In this document: positions 41,026-50,470 of the stretch, piece by piece
How positions within the stretch are numbered: the stretch's first letter is position 1
Layout: each line of letters begins with the position of its first letter
From: Microbacterium nymphoidis
GTDB lineage: Bacteria; Actinomycetota; Actinomycetes; Actinomycetales; Microbacteriaceae
NCBI RefSeq assembly: GCF_021044885.1
Contig: NZ_JAJNOD010000003.1
Span: forward strand, 62,001 to 126,000
Direction: 5' to 3'
Length of the DNA stretch: 64,000 nt
Notes under the pieces: generated by a model
What the model saw: the letters and a program-made list of their open reading frames with translations, nothing else
Told to the model about the DNA's origin: nothing
Database searches by the model: none
Program-made: the position numbers and the translations under genes

Positions 41026-43374
41026 TCAGCGGACGAGGGGCCCACTCTCGGATCCGGCATAGACCAGTTCCATCACATCCAGCGGACGGTGCTTCTGCTC
41101 GGTCGCATGCACCATCGTGAGCTGCAGGCCGTCGTGGGCGGGGAAGACCGAGGCGGTGAAGCGCTGACGGGGTGACGTGGCCTGCAGGCCGGCGATGATC
41201 TCGGTGGAGATGCGTCGGGCTTCGGCGTCATCCTCGGCGTCTGCACTCGTGACGCGCAGGGTGTAGTCGATTCCGCGCGCCCGCGCATACTGGAGAGTGG
41301 GCACGAGCTCCGGGCCGAGATGGACGAGGTCTGGGCCGATCTGGGACAGCTGGCGAAGGTAACGTTCCTCCACGATGCACGCCTGGCGGGAGGACGGCTC
41401 ATCGGCGGCGACATCGCCGTTCGCGATGGCCGACAGCAGGTGGACCGCGTTGTCGAGGCCGGCATCCACCCAGCGCCGGTGGATGCGCTGAGCACCGGCC
41501 GCGAGTTCGGTGGCCATGCGGGCCTGGAAGAGAGCATCACGTGCCGAGGCGGCCTGGCGGTTGAGCCGGAGGATCTGCGCCTGGATGGCGCTCCACATCG
41601 CGCTCACGGCGAGGGCGATGACGCCGGCGGTGAGCGCGACCAGTGCCGCATCGGCGGACACGGTCGCCACCGTCGTCACGGTGAGGGCCACGCAGAGCGT
41701 CCAGATCCCGCCCGCCACCGCCACGTATCGTGCGGCGACGCCATGGGAGAGAAGCAGGACGTACGGGGCCGTCGCCGCGATCGCGTTCCACTGGGTCCAG
41801 CCCTGCATGCCGAAATCGTTGGCGGCACCGGCGAGCAGATACACCGCGCACGTGCAGAGGGTGAGCCAGAAGGTGATCGTGCGGGGGGACGATCCCGGCG
41901 GAGTGCGCCAGAAGATCATCAGCGCGAGCACCATGAAGCCGATCATCGGGAACAAGGCGAGATGGAGGTTCGTGCCGCCCGCGCCCAGCAGCACTGTGCT
42001 GCCGATGGTGGCACCGGTCGCCCAGAATGCGCCGGCGCGACGGATCAGCGTGGTGGCGGCACCCTGCGTTGCGACGCTGCGCTGCGTCGAGCCGAGGCTG
42101 GCGGAGCCCCCGGCGAGACCCGTGCTGCTCGCCCGGTCACGGAGAGGGATCGTGAGACGCACGGTCGTTCCCGCGCCCACGGTGCTCGTGACGCTCGCGG
42201 CGAACCCGTACGCACGCGCGCGCTCGTGAATGGAGGAGAGGAAGCCGGTCGTCTTGCATGCGTGCGTCGCCGGAGTCGCACCGTGAGCGGACGTACCGCG
42301 AAGCACGTCGGCCACGTCGAAGCCCCGTCCCGCGTCCTGCAGCTCGATGCGGAGGCGGGAGCCGGCGACGGACGCGGTGATGTCGACCTCATCCGCGCCG
42401 GAGTGCTTCATCGCGTTCGTCTGTGCCTCCCGAACACATCCGATGACCGCGCGGATCACGTCTGAGCTCAGGTGCTGTGCGGCAGCGCGAAGCTCGTCGT
42501 CCTCCACGCCGTGACGCGTGACACGCAGACCGGGCTGGCAGAACACGTCGAGGATGTCATCGTCCGGCAGGGTGTGCTGCTCACCGCGCAGCCGGCGCAG
42601 CAGCGCGACGTCCCGGGAGCATTGCGTTCGCACCTGGGCCATGTCGCTGACCCCGGAGTTGCCGTTCGCGATCGCGCCGAGAGTGTTGATCGCGGTGTCG
42701 TGGAGGACGCGGATCTGTTCGCTCATTTGCGTGATGGCCTGGCGCTGCAGTGCAGCCTCCTCCCGCGCCATCTCGCTGCGGGCGATGGCGCGGTCGGTGC
42801 TGTTGACGTATCGCAGGAGGGAGGCGAGAGCGAGACGGGTGACCGTGACGATGAGCACCTGGATGAGAACGAGGGAGGTGGTGAAGCGCGGGTCGGCACC
42901 GTGCGGGGAGGATGAGGTCACCACGGCGCACACGAGGGTCGCGGCGAACATGAGGGGAACGGCTCCGCCGCCGAGGACGAGGGCACCCATCATGAAGCTC
43001 GCGAAGTTCATCTGCCACGTAGCCGCAGACGCCAGCACGGCGAGCTCGGGCGAATGCGTGAGGATCACCGCCCCGAGGCCGAATGCGGCGAGGGCGATCG
43101 GGGCCGGGGGCAGCTGCATCAGGAGGGCGAGGACCATCACGGCGCCGAGGACGACCTCGGCGGCCGCGAACGCATATCCGTCGGTGCCCAGACGCACAAT
43201 CACCAGCGGGGCGACCGCGAAGGCCAGCGCGGCACAGCCGATGAGCGTGACACGGGACAGCGCGCGCATGAACGCTCCTGCCGCCCAGATGTCCGGGTCG
43301 GTGTCGATGGCCTCGGAGCGCTCTACATGCAGACGGGTGAAGAGCACGCGCAGCATCCGGATCACAACGCTCAT
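41026..43374 (-). CDS. Tandem-architecture sensor histidine kinase-like protein
   Basis: A 782-residue protein with two similar halves. Half one has about six membrane helices (40-190), a kinase helix with His225 in VLHDTAINTLGAIANG, and an ATPase domain with N-box residues Glu316 and Asn320 (CVREAQTNAMKHSG) and DAGRGF at 347-352. Half two has another membrane block (445-600), then a helix RWVDAGLDNAVHLLSAIANGD in which the His position is Leu, and a short degenerate domain without an N box. EERYLRQL near 669 is shared with the divergent partner protein. It may be a HisKA_3-type kinase with a regulatory second half. No response regulator is adjacent. Confidence 0.75.
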   Translation of the reverse strand: MSVVIRMLRVLFTRLHVERSEAIDTDPDIWAAGAFMRALSRVTLIGCAALAFAVAPLVIVRLGTDGYAFAAAEVVLGAVMVLALLMQLPPAPIALAAFGLGAVILTHSPELAVLASAATWQMNFASFMMGALVLGGGAVPLMFAATLVCAVVTSSSPHGADPRFTTSLVLIQVLIVTVTRLALASLLRYVNSTDRAIARSEMAREEAALQRQAITQMSEQIRVLHDTAINTLGAIANGNSGVSDMAQVRTQCSRDVALLRRLRGEQHTLPDDDILDVFCQPGLRVTRHGVEDDELRAAAQHLSSDVIRAVIGCVREAQTNAMKHSGADEVDITASVAGSRLRIELQDAGRGFDVADVLRGTSAHGATPATHACKTTGFLSSIHERARAYGFAASVTSTVGAGTTVRLTIPLRDRASSTGLAGGSASLGSTQRSVATQGAATTLIRRAGAFWATGATIGSTVLLGAGGTNLHLALFPMIGFMVLALMIFWRTPPGSSPRTITFWLTLCTCAVYLLAGAANDFGMQGWTQWNAIAATAPYVLLLSHGVAARYVAVAGGIWTLCVALTVTTVATVSADAALVALTAGVIALAVSAMWSAIQAQILRLNRQAASARDALFQARMATELAAGAQRIHRRWVDAGLDNAVHLLSAIANGDVAADEPSSRQACIVEERYLRQLSQIGPDLVHLGPELVPTLQYARARGIDYTLRVTSADAEDDAEARRISTEIIAGLQATSPRQRFTASVFPAHDGLQLTMVHATEQKHRPLDVMELVYAGSESGPLVR

Positions 43375-43554
43375 GAGTCCGTTCTTACTGCACGATGCCC
43401 TCCGCTGTCACTCGGGCGGGAGATGACTCCGCGGATTCGTGTGCACGGGAGCCGTGACCTCCGCGGGCACCGATGCGATCCGCCGGACCGCGCCGGTTCC
43501 GGCGAGCGAGCGCGGATCGACGGGCGTCCGGAGGACCTGGGGCCGTATTCGCCA

Positions 43555-43560
43555 TAGACT
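43555..43560 (+). promoter_or_regulatory. Start-adjacent TAGACT -10 box
   Basis: TAGACT ends seven bases before the GTG at 43568, the spacing expected when transcription starts at or next to the start codon. No ribosome site is present. This supports the GTG start and a leaderless mRNA. Confidence 0.45.
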
Positions 43561-43567
43561 CACGAGC

Positions 43568-45931
43568 GTGACGGACCCCCCGGCTGACACGGCGCTCGCG
43601 CGCGCGACGACTCGTCTCGTCGACGCGACGATGCAGCGTGCCGTTCTGGGGGGCGTGGGGGTCTGGCACGGGTTCGTCATCCTCGCCGCCCTCGCAACGG
43701 TGACCGCCGATGGCGCAGCTCTTTCGCGCGCGGTCGCCGTGCACGTGGCCCTGCTGGTCGCCTGTCTCGTGTGCGCTCTTCTTCGCCTGCCCGCGCTGCC
43801 GTGTCTGATCGCGACCTTCGCCGGCATCGCGATCGATCTGGCCACCGTGCCGGACTGGCGGTTGCCGCTGGCGTTCGCTGCGGTCTGGACGGCGGGCATC
43901 ACCTGTGCGACCCCCACCCTGATCCTCCGGCCGCGTCGGGCGCTGCTCGTCGGCGGCGGTGCGCTCATCGGTCATCTCGCCCTCCAGATCATGCTGCACC
44001 CGGACTGGCCGGTGCATTCGCGCCTGATGGTGGTCGTGCTCGGCGCGATCCTCTTCGTCGGCGCGCGTGCCATGAGGAGCACCATCGACGAGGCGGCCCA
44101 CCACGCCGACGAGCAGGCGGAACTGGCGCGCCGCAGCGCACGCAACGAGCGGATCGCACGCGACACCGGTCGTGAGATGGCGGAGGACGCGCGAGTTCTC
44201 CACGACACGATCATCAACACGCTGAGTCTGATCTGCCGTGGCTCCCGGTCAGACCTGGACGTCGCGGCAGCGCGCCGTCGCGCCGCGCACGATGCCGCGG
44301 TGATCCGCCGTCTCACACAGGAGGGCACATCGCCCGAGCGGGCTGAGGGCGCGCCGGGAAGGGGCGGGAGCTGGCTCGCCGAAGAGGAAGGCGGTCTCTC
44401 GCACCTGGTCACCGCCGTCGCGCACCAGCCCGGGATCCCGGTCGAGTACGCGGGTCCATCCGAGCACGATCTCGAGCGGTTCGAGTCACTGCTTCCGGTC
44501 GACGCATCGCGCGCCATCGTCCGGGCGGTCTTCGAGCTCATCACCAATGCGGCGAAGCACTCGGGGGCACGCGCTGTCCGGCTGCGGCTGGAACTGCAGA
44601 CGGCGGGCGTGGTGGTCTCGGTGAGCGACGACGGAGTGGGGTTTCGTGTCCAGCCCGTGCCGGGCCGCGGCCTGGCGGAGTCCGTGTTCCGACGGTGCGC
44701 TGACGTCAACGTGTCGGTATCGCTCGAAAGCGCCCCCGGCCAGGGCACGACGGCCACCCTCACCTATGCGATCGATGCCGTGGCACGGGATCTTCCCGCG
44801 CAGCCGGGCGCGGACGCCGACCTGGATGCACGTGTGATCGCGGCAGCCGGGTGCTGGATCTGGGCCGGCATCATCCTGGGTGCTGATCTCCTGCTCTCGG
44901 CCTTCCGGCCGCCCGCCGTTGCCGCCAGCAGTATCGCGGTCTCGCTGTCCCTGGCCGTCCTGACCGTCTTCGCCCGGCGTTTCGCGCGCCGTCGCCGAGC
45001 GGCTCCGCTGTGGATGACGGTGCTGCTGGTCGCCTCCGTGCCGGTCGGGTACCTGGTGCCTTTCGTCGTCATCACCGACGCGGGGGAGCCGCTGCTGTTC
45101 TTCCCCGCCCTGGTGGGGACCGTTCCGCTGGTGCTGCTGATGATGACGTATCGCTCCCGGGTGCCGCTCATCGTCGCCCTGGTGAGCCTGGCGGCGAGCG
45201 TCGCGGCGGCCTGTCTGGGCACCGTCACGGGAACGGCGTCTTCGCTTCTGATCGCTATCGTCGCAGCCGCTCCCCAGGTGGGGCTGTTCGCCGGGTGGGG
45301 CGTATTCGTTCCCGTGCTGGATCGTGCCGTCGGCGCGTATCGGGCGCAACTGCGAGCGGCCTCCGAAGCCGAGACCGGAGCCCTCGCGCAGAACGCTCTG
45401 ACCGTCGCGAGGGAGAGGTGGATCCGCGTGGGAACGCGGACTTCCGTCGCCCTGCTGGAGGAGATCGCGGTGGGTGAGGCGGATCCGCGAGAGCCCGCCG
45501 TGCAGCAGCGATGCGCCGACGAGGAGCGGTATCTGCGACAACTGCTGCTCATCGACGCGGATGTGCTGCACCTCAGTCCGTGGCTCGCGATCGCCCTTGT
45601 CAAGGCCCGTTCACGCGCGGTGCCGCTGGAGGTGCGTGGCGGTACGGTCGACAGTTCCGATCCTGCGACGGCCCGGATGGCGGGGGAGGTGCTGCTGACC
45701 GTACTGGATTTCTGCGACGCGTCGGATCGTGTGATCGTCAGCCTGTTCACCGAGGCCGACAGTCCGGTGTGCCTGATCCTGGGACCGGAGGGACTCGCAC
45801 CGGTGCTGGAAGGAGTCATCTCGGCCAACGGGCCCGCGGTGGAGTGCGTGTCCGGAGCCTCGCACACCTTGATCTCGGTGCGTCCGCCCGTCGCTGTCGC
45901 GGCCGCGGACGCCGCGCTCGTCTCGTCGTAG
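43568..45931 (+). CDS. Tandem-architecture sensor histidine kinase-like protein (partner)
   Basis: A 787-residue protein with the same plan as its divergent neighbour. Half one: membrane helices (about 25-170), kinase helix with His212 in VLHDTIINTLSLI, N box ELITNAAKHSG (Glu323, Asn327) and SDDGVGF at 353-359. Half two: helices (about 425-590), a helix RWIRVGTRTSVALLEEIAVGE with no phosphorylatable His at the matching place, then CADEERYLRQLLLIDADVLHLSPW and a C-terminal domain without clear ATP motifs. The GTG at 43568 gives nearly the same length as the partner and a matching N-terminus; the frame can extend to 43439. The pair probably arose by duplication and may form a heterodimer. Confidence 0.75.
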   Translation: MTDPPADTALARATTRLVDATMQRAVLGGVGVWHGFVILAALATVTADGAALSRAVAVHVALLVACLVCALLRLPALPCLIATFAGIAIDLATVPDWRLPLAFAAVWTAGITCATPTLILRPRRALLVGGGALIGHLALQIMLHPDWPVHSRLMVVVLGAILFVGARAMRSTIDEAAHHADEQAELARRSARNERIARDTGREMAEDARVLHDTIINTLSLICRGSRSDLDVAAARRRAAHDAAVIRRLTQEGTSPERAEGAPGRGGSWLAEEEGGLSHLVTAVAHQPGIPVEYAGPSEHDLERFESLLPVDASRAIVRAVFELITNAAKHSGARAVRLRLELQTAGVVVSVSDDGVGFRVQPVPGRGLAESVFRRCADVNVSVSLESAPGQGTTATLTYAIDAVARDLPAQPGADADLDARVIAAAGCWIWAGIILGADLLLSAFRPPAVAASSIAVSLSLAVLTVFARRFARRRRAAPLWMTVLLVASVPVGYLVPFVVITDAGEPLLFFPALVGTVPLVLLMMTYRSRVPLIVALVSLAASVAAACLGTVTGTASSLLIAIVAAAPQVGLFAGWGVFVPVLDRAVGAYRAQLRAASEAETGALAQNALTVARERWIRVGTRTSVALLEEIAVGEADPREPAVQQRCADEERYLRQLLLIDADVLHLSPWLAIALVKARSRAVPLEVRGGTVDSSDPATARMAGEVLLTVLDFCDASDRVIVSLFTEADSPVCLILGPEGLAPVLEGVISANGPAVECVSGASHTLISVRPPVAVAAADAALVSS

Positions 45932-46054
45932 CGCCGCACTCGTGTGGCCGACTCTCCACGCCCGCTCAGACAATCCGCGTCACCGGGACCAAAATGAGGA
46001 TCCGATGCGTTGAGATGATGGAACCTGCGAAAGCGCAGGAGCGAGGAGAGAATC

Positions 46055-46603
46055 ATGGTCCAAGGAATCGCTGACGACGGCCGCATCACCATGCGCGAAG
46101 GCGCGGACACAGCAGTGCTTGCGGGCGGGTGCTTCTGGGGGATGGAGGATCTCATCCGCAAGCAGCCCGGCGTGCTGGATACGCGTGTGGGCTACACCGG
46201 CGGCAGCAACGACCACGCGACATACCGCAACCACCCCGGGCACGCCGAGGCGGTCGAGATCGTCTACGACCCCACGAAGACGACGTATCGGGACCTGCTG
46301 GCGTTCTTCTTCCAGATCCACGACCCGTCGACGCTGGACCGTCAGGGCAATGACGTCGGATCCAGCTATCGCTCGGCGATCTTCCCGCTGAACTCGGATC
46401 AGGAGCGGATCGCCCGCGAGACCATCGCCGATGTCGATGCGTCCGGCCTCTGGCCGGGCAAGGCCGTCACCACGATCGAGCCTGCGGGTCCGTTCTGGGA
46501 GGCCGAGCCGGAGCACCAGGACTATCTGGAGCGCATCCCGAACGGCTACACCTGCCACTTCGCCCGTCCGGGCTGGGTGCTGCCGCGTCGCGCTGAGGTC
46601 TGA
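46055..46603 (+). CDS. msrA: Peptide methionine sulfoxide reductase A
   Basis: A 182-residue MsrA that repairs methionine-S-sulfoxide in proteins. The active site [17 protein letters not shown] carries the catalytic Cys, followed by [16 protein letters not shown] and [23 protein letters not shown] (in sections). The C-terminus has few cysteines, so thioredoxin recycling would use a limited set. A CGAGGAGAG box precedes the ATG, itself behind a small CCTGCG-AAAG-CGCAGG hairpin (46024-46039) that could modulate translation. Confidence 0.95.
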   Translation: MVQGIADDGRITMREGADTAVLAGGCFWGMEDLIRKQPGVLDTRVGYTGGSNDHATYRNHPGHAEAVEIVYDPTKTTYRDLLAFFFQIHDPSTLDRQGNDVGSSYRSAIFPLNSDQERIARETIADVDASGLWPGKAVTTIEPAGPFWEAEPEHQDYLERIPNGYTCHFARPGWVLPRRAEV

Positions 46604-46612
46604 TCTGCCGTG

Positions 46613-46650
46613 GTTCGGGCATGGTGTGAAGATTCGCACCGTGCCCGGAC
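46613..46650 (+). terminator. Terminator-like hairpin after msrA
   Basis: GTTCGGGCATGGTG (46613-46626) pairs with CACCGTGCCCGGAC (46637-46650), with two G-T wobbles, around a 10-base loop. It begins ten bases after the msrA stop. Confidence 0.7.
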
Positions 46651-46680
46651 CCGCGTCGGCACCATGGAAAGGATGCCGCG

Positions 46681-47496
46681 ATGACGGGTTGGGTCTGGGT
46701 GCGAACTGCTCCTGAGCGCAGGCTTGTGTCGGATGGCATCGGGGATCCTGTTCGTTCAGAGCCCATCGCGCCGCTCAGCGAACTGGAGACGCGTCTCCTC
46801 GCGGCGGCACCGGGCGATGTCGTCGCCGCGGTCGACGCGCCACCCTGGATCGTGGTCGACGACGAGCTTGCGGGTGTGTCCGTGTCCTGGCCGGGGCGGC
46901 TGCTCGACGTGGAGGCTCTGCCCGCCCTCGCGCCGAGGGACCGAGAGCGTGAGGCTGAGACGAACGCCCAGCATCGCGGGCGATACCGGCGCGTGACACG
47001 GGTGCGTGTGCTGCGCGAGGCATCGCCCAGGGCGCTCTTCGGTGCGCGCGGCGACCGGGTGATCGATGTCATCGAACGAGCCGCGACTCTGACGCCGGCA
47101 GAGGCGTCGGTGCTCGCCGATCACCTGCCGCCGGCGGTCGAGGACGCATGTGCGCGGGTATGGCGACGCTGGTCTGGCGCCGAGCGCCGTGTCGGCAGTG
47201 CCGTGTTGCTCGACCCGAACATTCGCGGCGGGTCCCCGATCAATCGGGGTCTGCTCGTGATCAACGATGTCGTCAATCATGCTGCGGCAGGACATGCAGC
47301 GGCACGATACGTCTGGGACGATGAAGATCCGGACGACGACGATACGTGGCTGGAGCTCGACGCACCGTGGCGGCACGCGAGCACGGCCCTGCGCTGCGCG
47401 GCGCTCGCGCTCGGCGCAGCGGATGTGAGCGACGACGAGGGCGATGTCCTTCTCGCATCCTGGCGTGCCCTGACCAGACCACCCGCAGTGCCGTGA
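46681..47496 (+). CDS. Hypothetical protein, 271 aa
   Basis: I do not recognise this protein. It has no signal peptide or membrane helix and opens MTGWVWVRTAPERRLVSDG. The middle holds a basic segment (HRGRYRRVTRVRVLREASPR), and the C-terminal third is acidic and His-rich: NDVVNHAAAGHAAARYVWDDEDPDDDDTW. The DRVIDVIERAATLTPAEA stretch looks helical. Codon use and GC at third positions match the neighbours. The start ATG has only a weak GGATGCCGCG upstream. It lies alone between msrA and the LacI gene. Confidence 0.7.
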   Translation: MTGWVWVRTAPERRLVSDGIGDPVRSEPIAPLSELETRLLAAAPGDVVAAVDAPPWIVVDDELAGVSVSWPGRLLDVEALPALAPRDREREAETNAQHRGRYRRVTRVRVLREASPRALFGARGDRVIDVIERAATLTPAEASVLADHLPPAVEDACARVWRRWSGAERRVGSAVLLDPNIRGGSPINRGLLVINDVVNHAAAGHAAARYVWDDEDPDDDDTWLELDAPWRHASTALRCAALALGAADVSDDEGDVLLASWRALTRPPAVP

Positions 47497-47656
47497 CTCG
47501 TGGCGTATGGTGGACGCAAGCGCTCGGCCGTCACACTGACGTGGCCTGCTGTTCCGGTGCAGACCGAGCTCCACGCGAAGACCCGCTCGTCCGGGAGCGG
47601 TGATGCCCCGTGCTTGGCGCGCCTGGCATCTTCGACCCGAATGTGAGAGAGGCCCC

Positions 47657-48706
47657 ATGCCACGTCCGAACCGTGTGGTGACGCTGCAGTCCGTCGCCGA
47701 ACATGCGGGCGTCTCCCTGAAGACCGCGTCCAACGCCGTCAACGGCACGGGGCGCATGGGGGACGACACCCGCACGAAGGTGCTGGCCGCCGTCGAGGAG
47801 CTCGGCTACAAGGTCAACGTCGCCGCACGCAACCTGACCCGCGGTCGCACCGACGCCATCGCTCTCGCCGTCCCCACCCTGAAGGCGCCCTACCTCGCAG
47901 AACTCGCTGAGAACGTGGTCGAGGCGGCACGCGCACGCGGGCTGACCGCGTACGTCACGACGTTCGGTGAGGGCTTCGGCCCGATGACGTCGCGCGCTTA
48001 TCTGGAGCAGTTCAACGTGCACTTCGCCGACGGTCTGCTGCTTTCCATGGCCGAGCATGAGCAACTGACACCGGCCGACCTCGACGTCGATTACCCGCTC
48101 GTGTGCCTGGGATCGCGGGACACCTTCGGCTTCGCCGACCACGTCACGACCGACGACATCGCCGATGCACGCACGGCCACCGAGTACCTGCTGTCGCGCG
48201 GGTGCACATCGATCGCCGTCGTCGGCGCGCACCACGCGTATGACCCGGTCGCGATCAGCACCGCCACGGAGGGCAACGCCGAGCAGCGCCTCCGGGGCAT
48301 CTCCGAGGCGCTCGCCTCGGTGGGTCGCCGGCTCGATGGCCGACTGGTCGGCGTGAGCGGCTACGTCTGGTCGATCAGCGCCGGGTTTCGTGCGGCGACG
48401 GACGTCATCGACTCGGGAATCCCCTTCGACGGGCTCATCTGCCTGAGCGACACCATCGCCATCGGAGCGGTGTTCGCCCTCCGTGAGCGCGGCATTCGCA
48501 TTCCGGAGGACGTCCAGGTGATGGGGTTCGACAACATCGCCGAGTCCGCCTACCTGGTGCCGCCCTTGACCACGATGAGCTCCCAGCTCGAGTGGATCGC
48601 ACCCACCGCGATCGACCTGCTGCGCGCGCGTATCGATGGCAACAGAGCGGACCCCGCACTGCATCTTGCGCTGTCCGACATCGTGGTCCGCTCGACGACC
48701 CGATAG
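47657..48706 (+). CDS. LacI family transcriptional regulator
   Basis: A 349-residue LacI protein. The helix-turn-helix is VTLQSVAEHAGVSLKTASNAVNG at about 7-29 (in sections), then the hinge helix KVNVAARNLTRGRT and a periplasmic-binding-protein-like domain. The C-terminus shows MGFDNIAESAYLVPPLTTM. It precedes the sugar importer and beta-galactosidase operon, with a perfect 20-bp operator in the gap, so it likely represses that operon until a galactoside-type inducer binds. The ATG at 47657 follows GAGAGAGG; a longer frame to 47600 lacks a ribosome site. Confidence 0.92.
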   Translation: MPRPNRVVTLQSVAEHAGVSLKTASNAVNGTGRMGDDTRTKVLAAVEELGYKVNVAARNLTRGRTDAIALAVPTLKAPYLAELAENVVEAARARGLTAYVTTFGEGFGPMTSRAYLEQFNVHFADGLLLSMAEHEQLTPADLDVDYPLVCLGSRDTFGFADHVTTDDIADARTATEYLLSRGCTSIAVVGAHHAYDPVAISTATEGNAEQRLRGISEALASVGRRLDGRLVGVSGYVWSISAGFRAATDVIDSGIPFDGLICLSDTIAIGAVFALRERGIRIPEDVQVMGFDNIAESAYLVPPLTTMSSQLEWIAPTAIDLLRARIDGNRADPALHLALSDIVVRSTTR

Positions 48707-48810
48707 GACTCCCTGTCACGGATTTCACGCTCCAGACTCGCGTGTGATCGGGGATTCATAGCCCGACAGAAATTTGCTGGTGCGAACCTGCGAATCGTGC
48801 GCTATCGTTC

Positions 48811-48830
48811 CTGGTACAGCGCTGTACCAG
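48811..48830. promoter_or_regulatory. Perfect LacI-type operator
   Basis: CTGGTACAGCGCTGTACCAG is a perfect 20-bp palindrome with the central CG typical of LacI-family sites. It lies in the 382-base gap (48707-49088) between the LacI gene and the binding-protein gene. The gap is AT-rich around 48765-48810 and otherwise shows only a 9-bp hairpin (48976-48999) in the leader; no gene is seen. Confidence 0.75.
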
Positions 48831-49088
48831 AGACTGCAATGAAGGAGAGACTGGCCAGAAACGCACCGATACGTCGCGCCCGGAACGCACGACGACGGTA
48901 GGCACTTCCCCCACGGAAACACCGACGACGGACACGATCACCCGTCAGGCACATCCCTCGCAACACTCGCAGTCCTCACCGGAGAACGAGCTCCGGTGAT
49001 CCCGCGTCGGCCCACCACCGCGCGGGAGGTACGACACCGCGGATCGTGCTTCAGGCACCGTTCGCATCACAGCACCGGAAGGAAACTC

Positions 49089-50402
49089 ATGCGCTCCATT
49101 TCGAAGCGGACGATCGCCACGCTCGCGGTCCTCCTGCCCCTGTCCCTCGCCCTCGGTGCCTGCTCCGGCGGCGGCGACAACACGGGAGATGCCGGCTCCG
49201 GCGGTGGCGACGACAACACGCTGACCGTCTGGACCTGGGACCCCAACTTCAACATCTACGCGATGGAGGAGGCCGAGAAGATCTACCAGAAGGATCACCC
49301 GGACTTCACCCTCGACATCGTCGAGACCCCCTGGGACGACCTGCAGACCAAACTCACCACGCTCGCCCAGTCGGGCCAGACGGGGGAGCTGCCCGACATC
49401 TTCCTGATGCAGAACAACGCCTTCCAGAAGAACGGCATCAACTACCCGGAGCTGTTCAGCCCGATCTCCACCGACGCGGTCGACTTCTCGGAGTTCCCGT
49501 CCGCCGTGACCGCGTACTCCACGATCGACGGCACCAACTACGGCGTTCCCTTCGACGCCGGAACGGCCGTCACCGCCCTCCGCACGGACGTGCTGGAGGA
49601 GGCGGGATACAAGCTCTCCGACTTCACCGACATCACCTGGGATGACTTCATCACCAAGGGCAAGGACGTGCTGGCGAAGACCGGCAAGCCGCTGCTGTCC
49701 GGTCAGGCCGGCTCCTCCGACCTGATCATGATGATGCTCCAGAGCGCCGGAGCCAGCCTGTTCGATGACAAGGGCAAGCCCACCATCACGGACAACGCCA
49801 CCCTCGAGGCCGCGATCACGGTGTACACCCAGCTCGTGAAGGACGGCATCCTCGTCGAGGTCAACTCGTGGGACGAGTACATCGGAACGCTGGTGAACGG
49901 CACGGTCGCCGCCTCCGTCAACGGCGTCTGGATCGTCGGGTCGATCCAGACGGCGGAAGACCAGTCGGGCAAGTGGGGAATCACCAACCTGCCGAAGCTG
50001 GACGGCGTGTCCGGTGCGACCAACTACTCCGCGAATGGCGGCTCGTCCTGGGCGATCAGCTCGAACGCCAACGTGGATCTCGCCACCGACTTCCTCGCGG
50101 CGACGTTCGCGGGGTCGACCGAACTGTACGACACCATCCTCCCGAAGGCGGGCGCGGTGGCGAACTGGATCCCCGCGGGCGACTCGAAGGTCTACAACGA
50201 GCCGTCGGAGTTCTTCGGCGGGCAGACCATCTTCGCCGACGTCGTCACGTTCGGCGCCGACGTCCCGTCCAACAACACGGGCGCGTACTACTACGAGGGC
50301 CGCGACGCGGTGAGCGCTGCGCTGACGCAGGTCATCGGTGGTGCCGACACGGCTTCGGCACTGGCCGAGGCGCAGGCCAACGTCGAGTTCGCGATGCAGT
50401 GA
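49089..50402 (+). CDS. Sugar ABC transporter substrate-binding lipoprotein
   Basis: A 437-residue family-1 (MalE-like) binding protein. The signal peptide MRSISKRTIATLAVLLPLSL is followed by a lipobox LGAC with Cys25, then a Gly/Ser/Asp-rich linker. The fold shows TVWTWDPNF and later SWAISSNANVDLATDFLAA. It captures a sugar outside the membrane and hands it to the two permeases. A GGAAGGAAAC box supports the ATG at 49089 over the longer frame from 48996. The downstream GH2 beta-galactosidase suggests a galactoside substrate. Confidence 0.92.
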   Translation: MRSISKRTIATLAVLLPLSLALGACSGGGDNTGDAGSGGGDDNTLTVWTWDPNFNIYAMEEAEKIYQKDHPDFTLDIVETPWDDLQTKLTTLAQSGQTGELPDIFLMQNNAFQKNGINYPELFSPISTDAVDFSEFPSAVTAYSTIDGTNYGVPFDAGTAVTALRTDVLEEAGYKLSDFTDITWDDFITKGKDVLAKTGKPLLSGQAGSSDLIMMMLQSAGASLFDDKGKPTITDNATLEAAITVYTQLVKDGILVEVNSWDEYIGTLVNGTVAASVNGVWIVGSIQTAEDQSGKWGITNLPKLDGVSGATNYSANGGSSWAISSNANVDLATDFLAATFAGSTELYDTILPKAGAVANWIPAGDSKVYNEPSEFFGGQTIFADVVTFGADVPSNNTGAYYYEGRDAVSAALTQVIGGADTASALAEAQANVEFAMQ

Positions 50403-50407
50403 TCACC

Positions 50408-50450
50408 GGCCGGTCGGCGCTCACTCCGCGCGAGCGGGCGCCGACCGGCC
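50408..50450 (+). terminator. Intercistronic hairpin after the binding-protein gene
   Basis: GGCCGGTCGGCGC (50408-50420) pairs perfectly with GCGCCGACCGGCC (50438-50450) around a 17-base loop, five bases after the stop. It stands where many sugar operons carry an attenuator or stabiliser that keeps binding protein in excess over permease. Confidence 0.65.
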
Positions 50451-50470
50451 CGATCGGCAGAGCCGATCCC

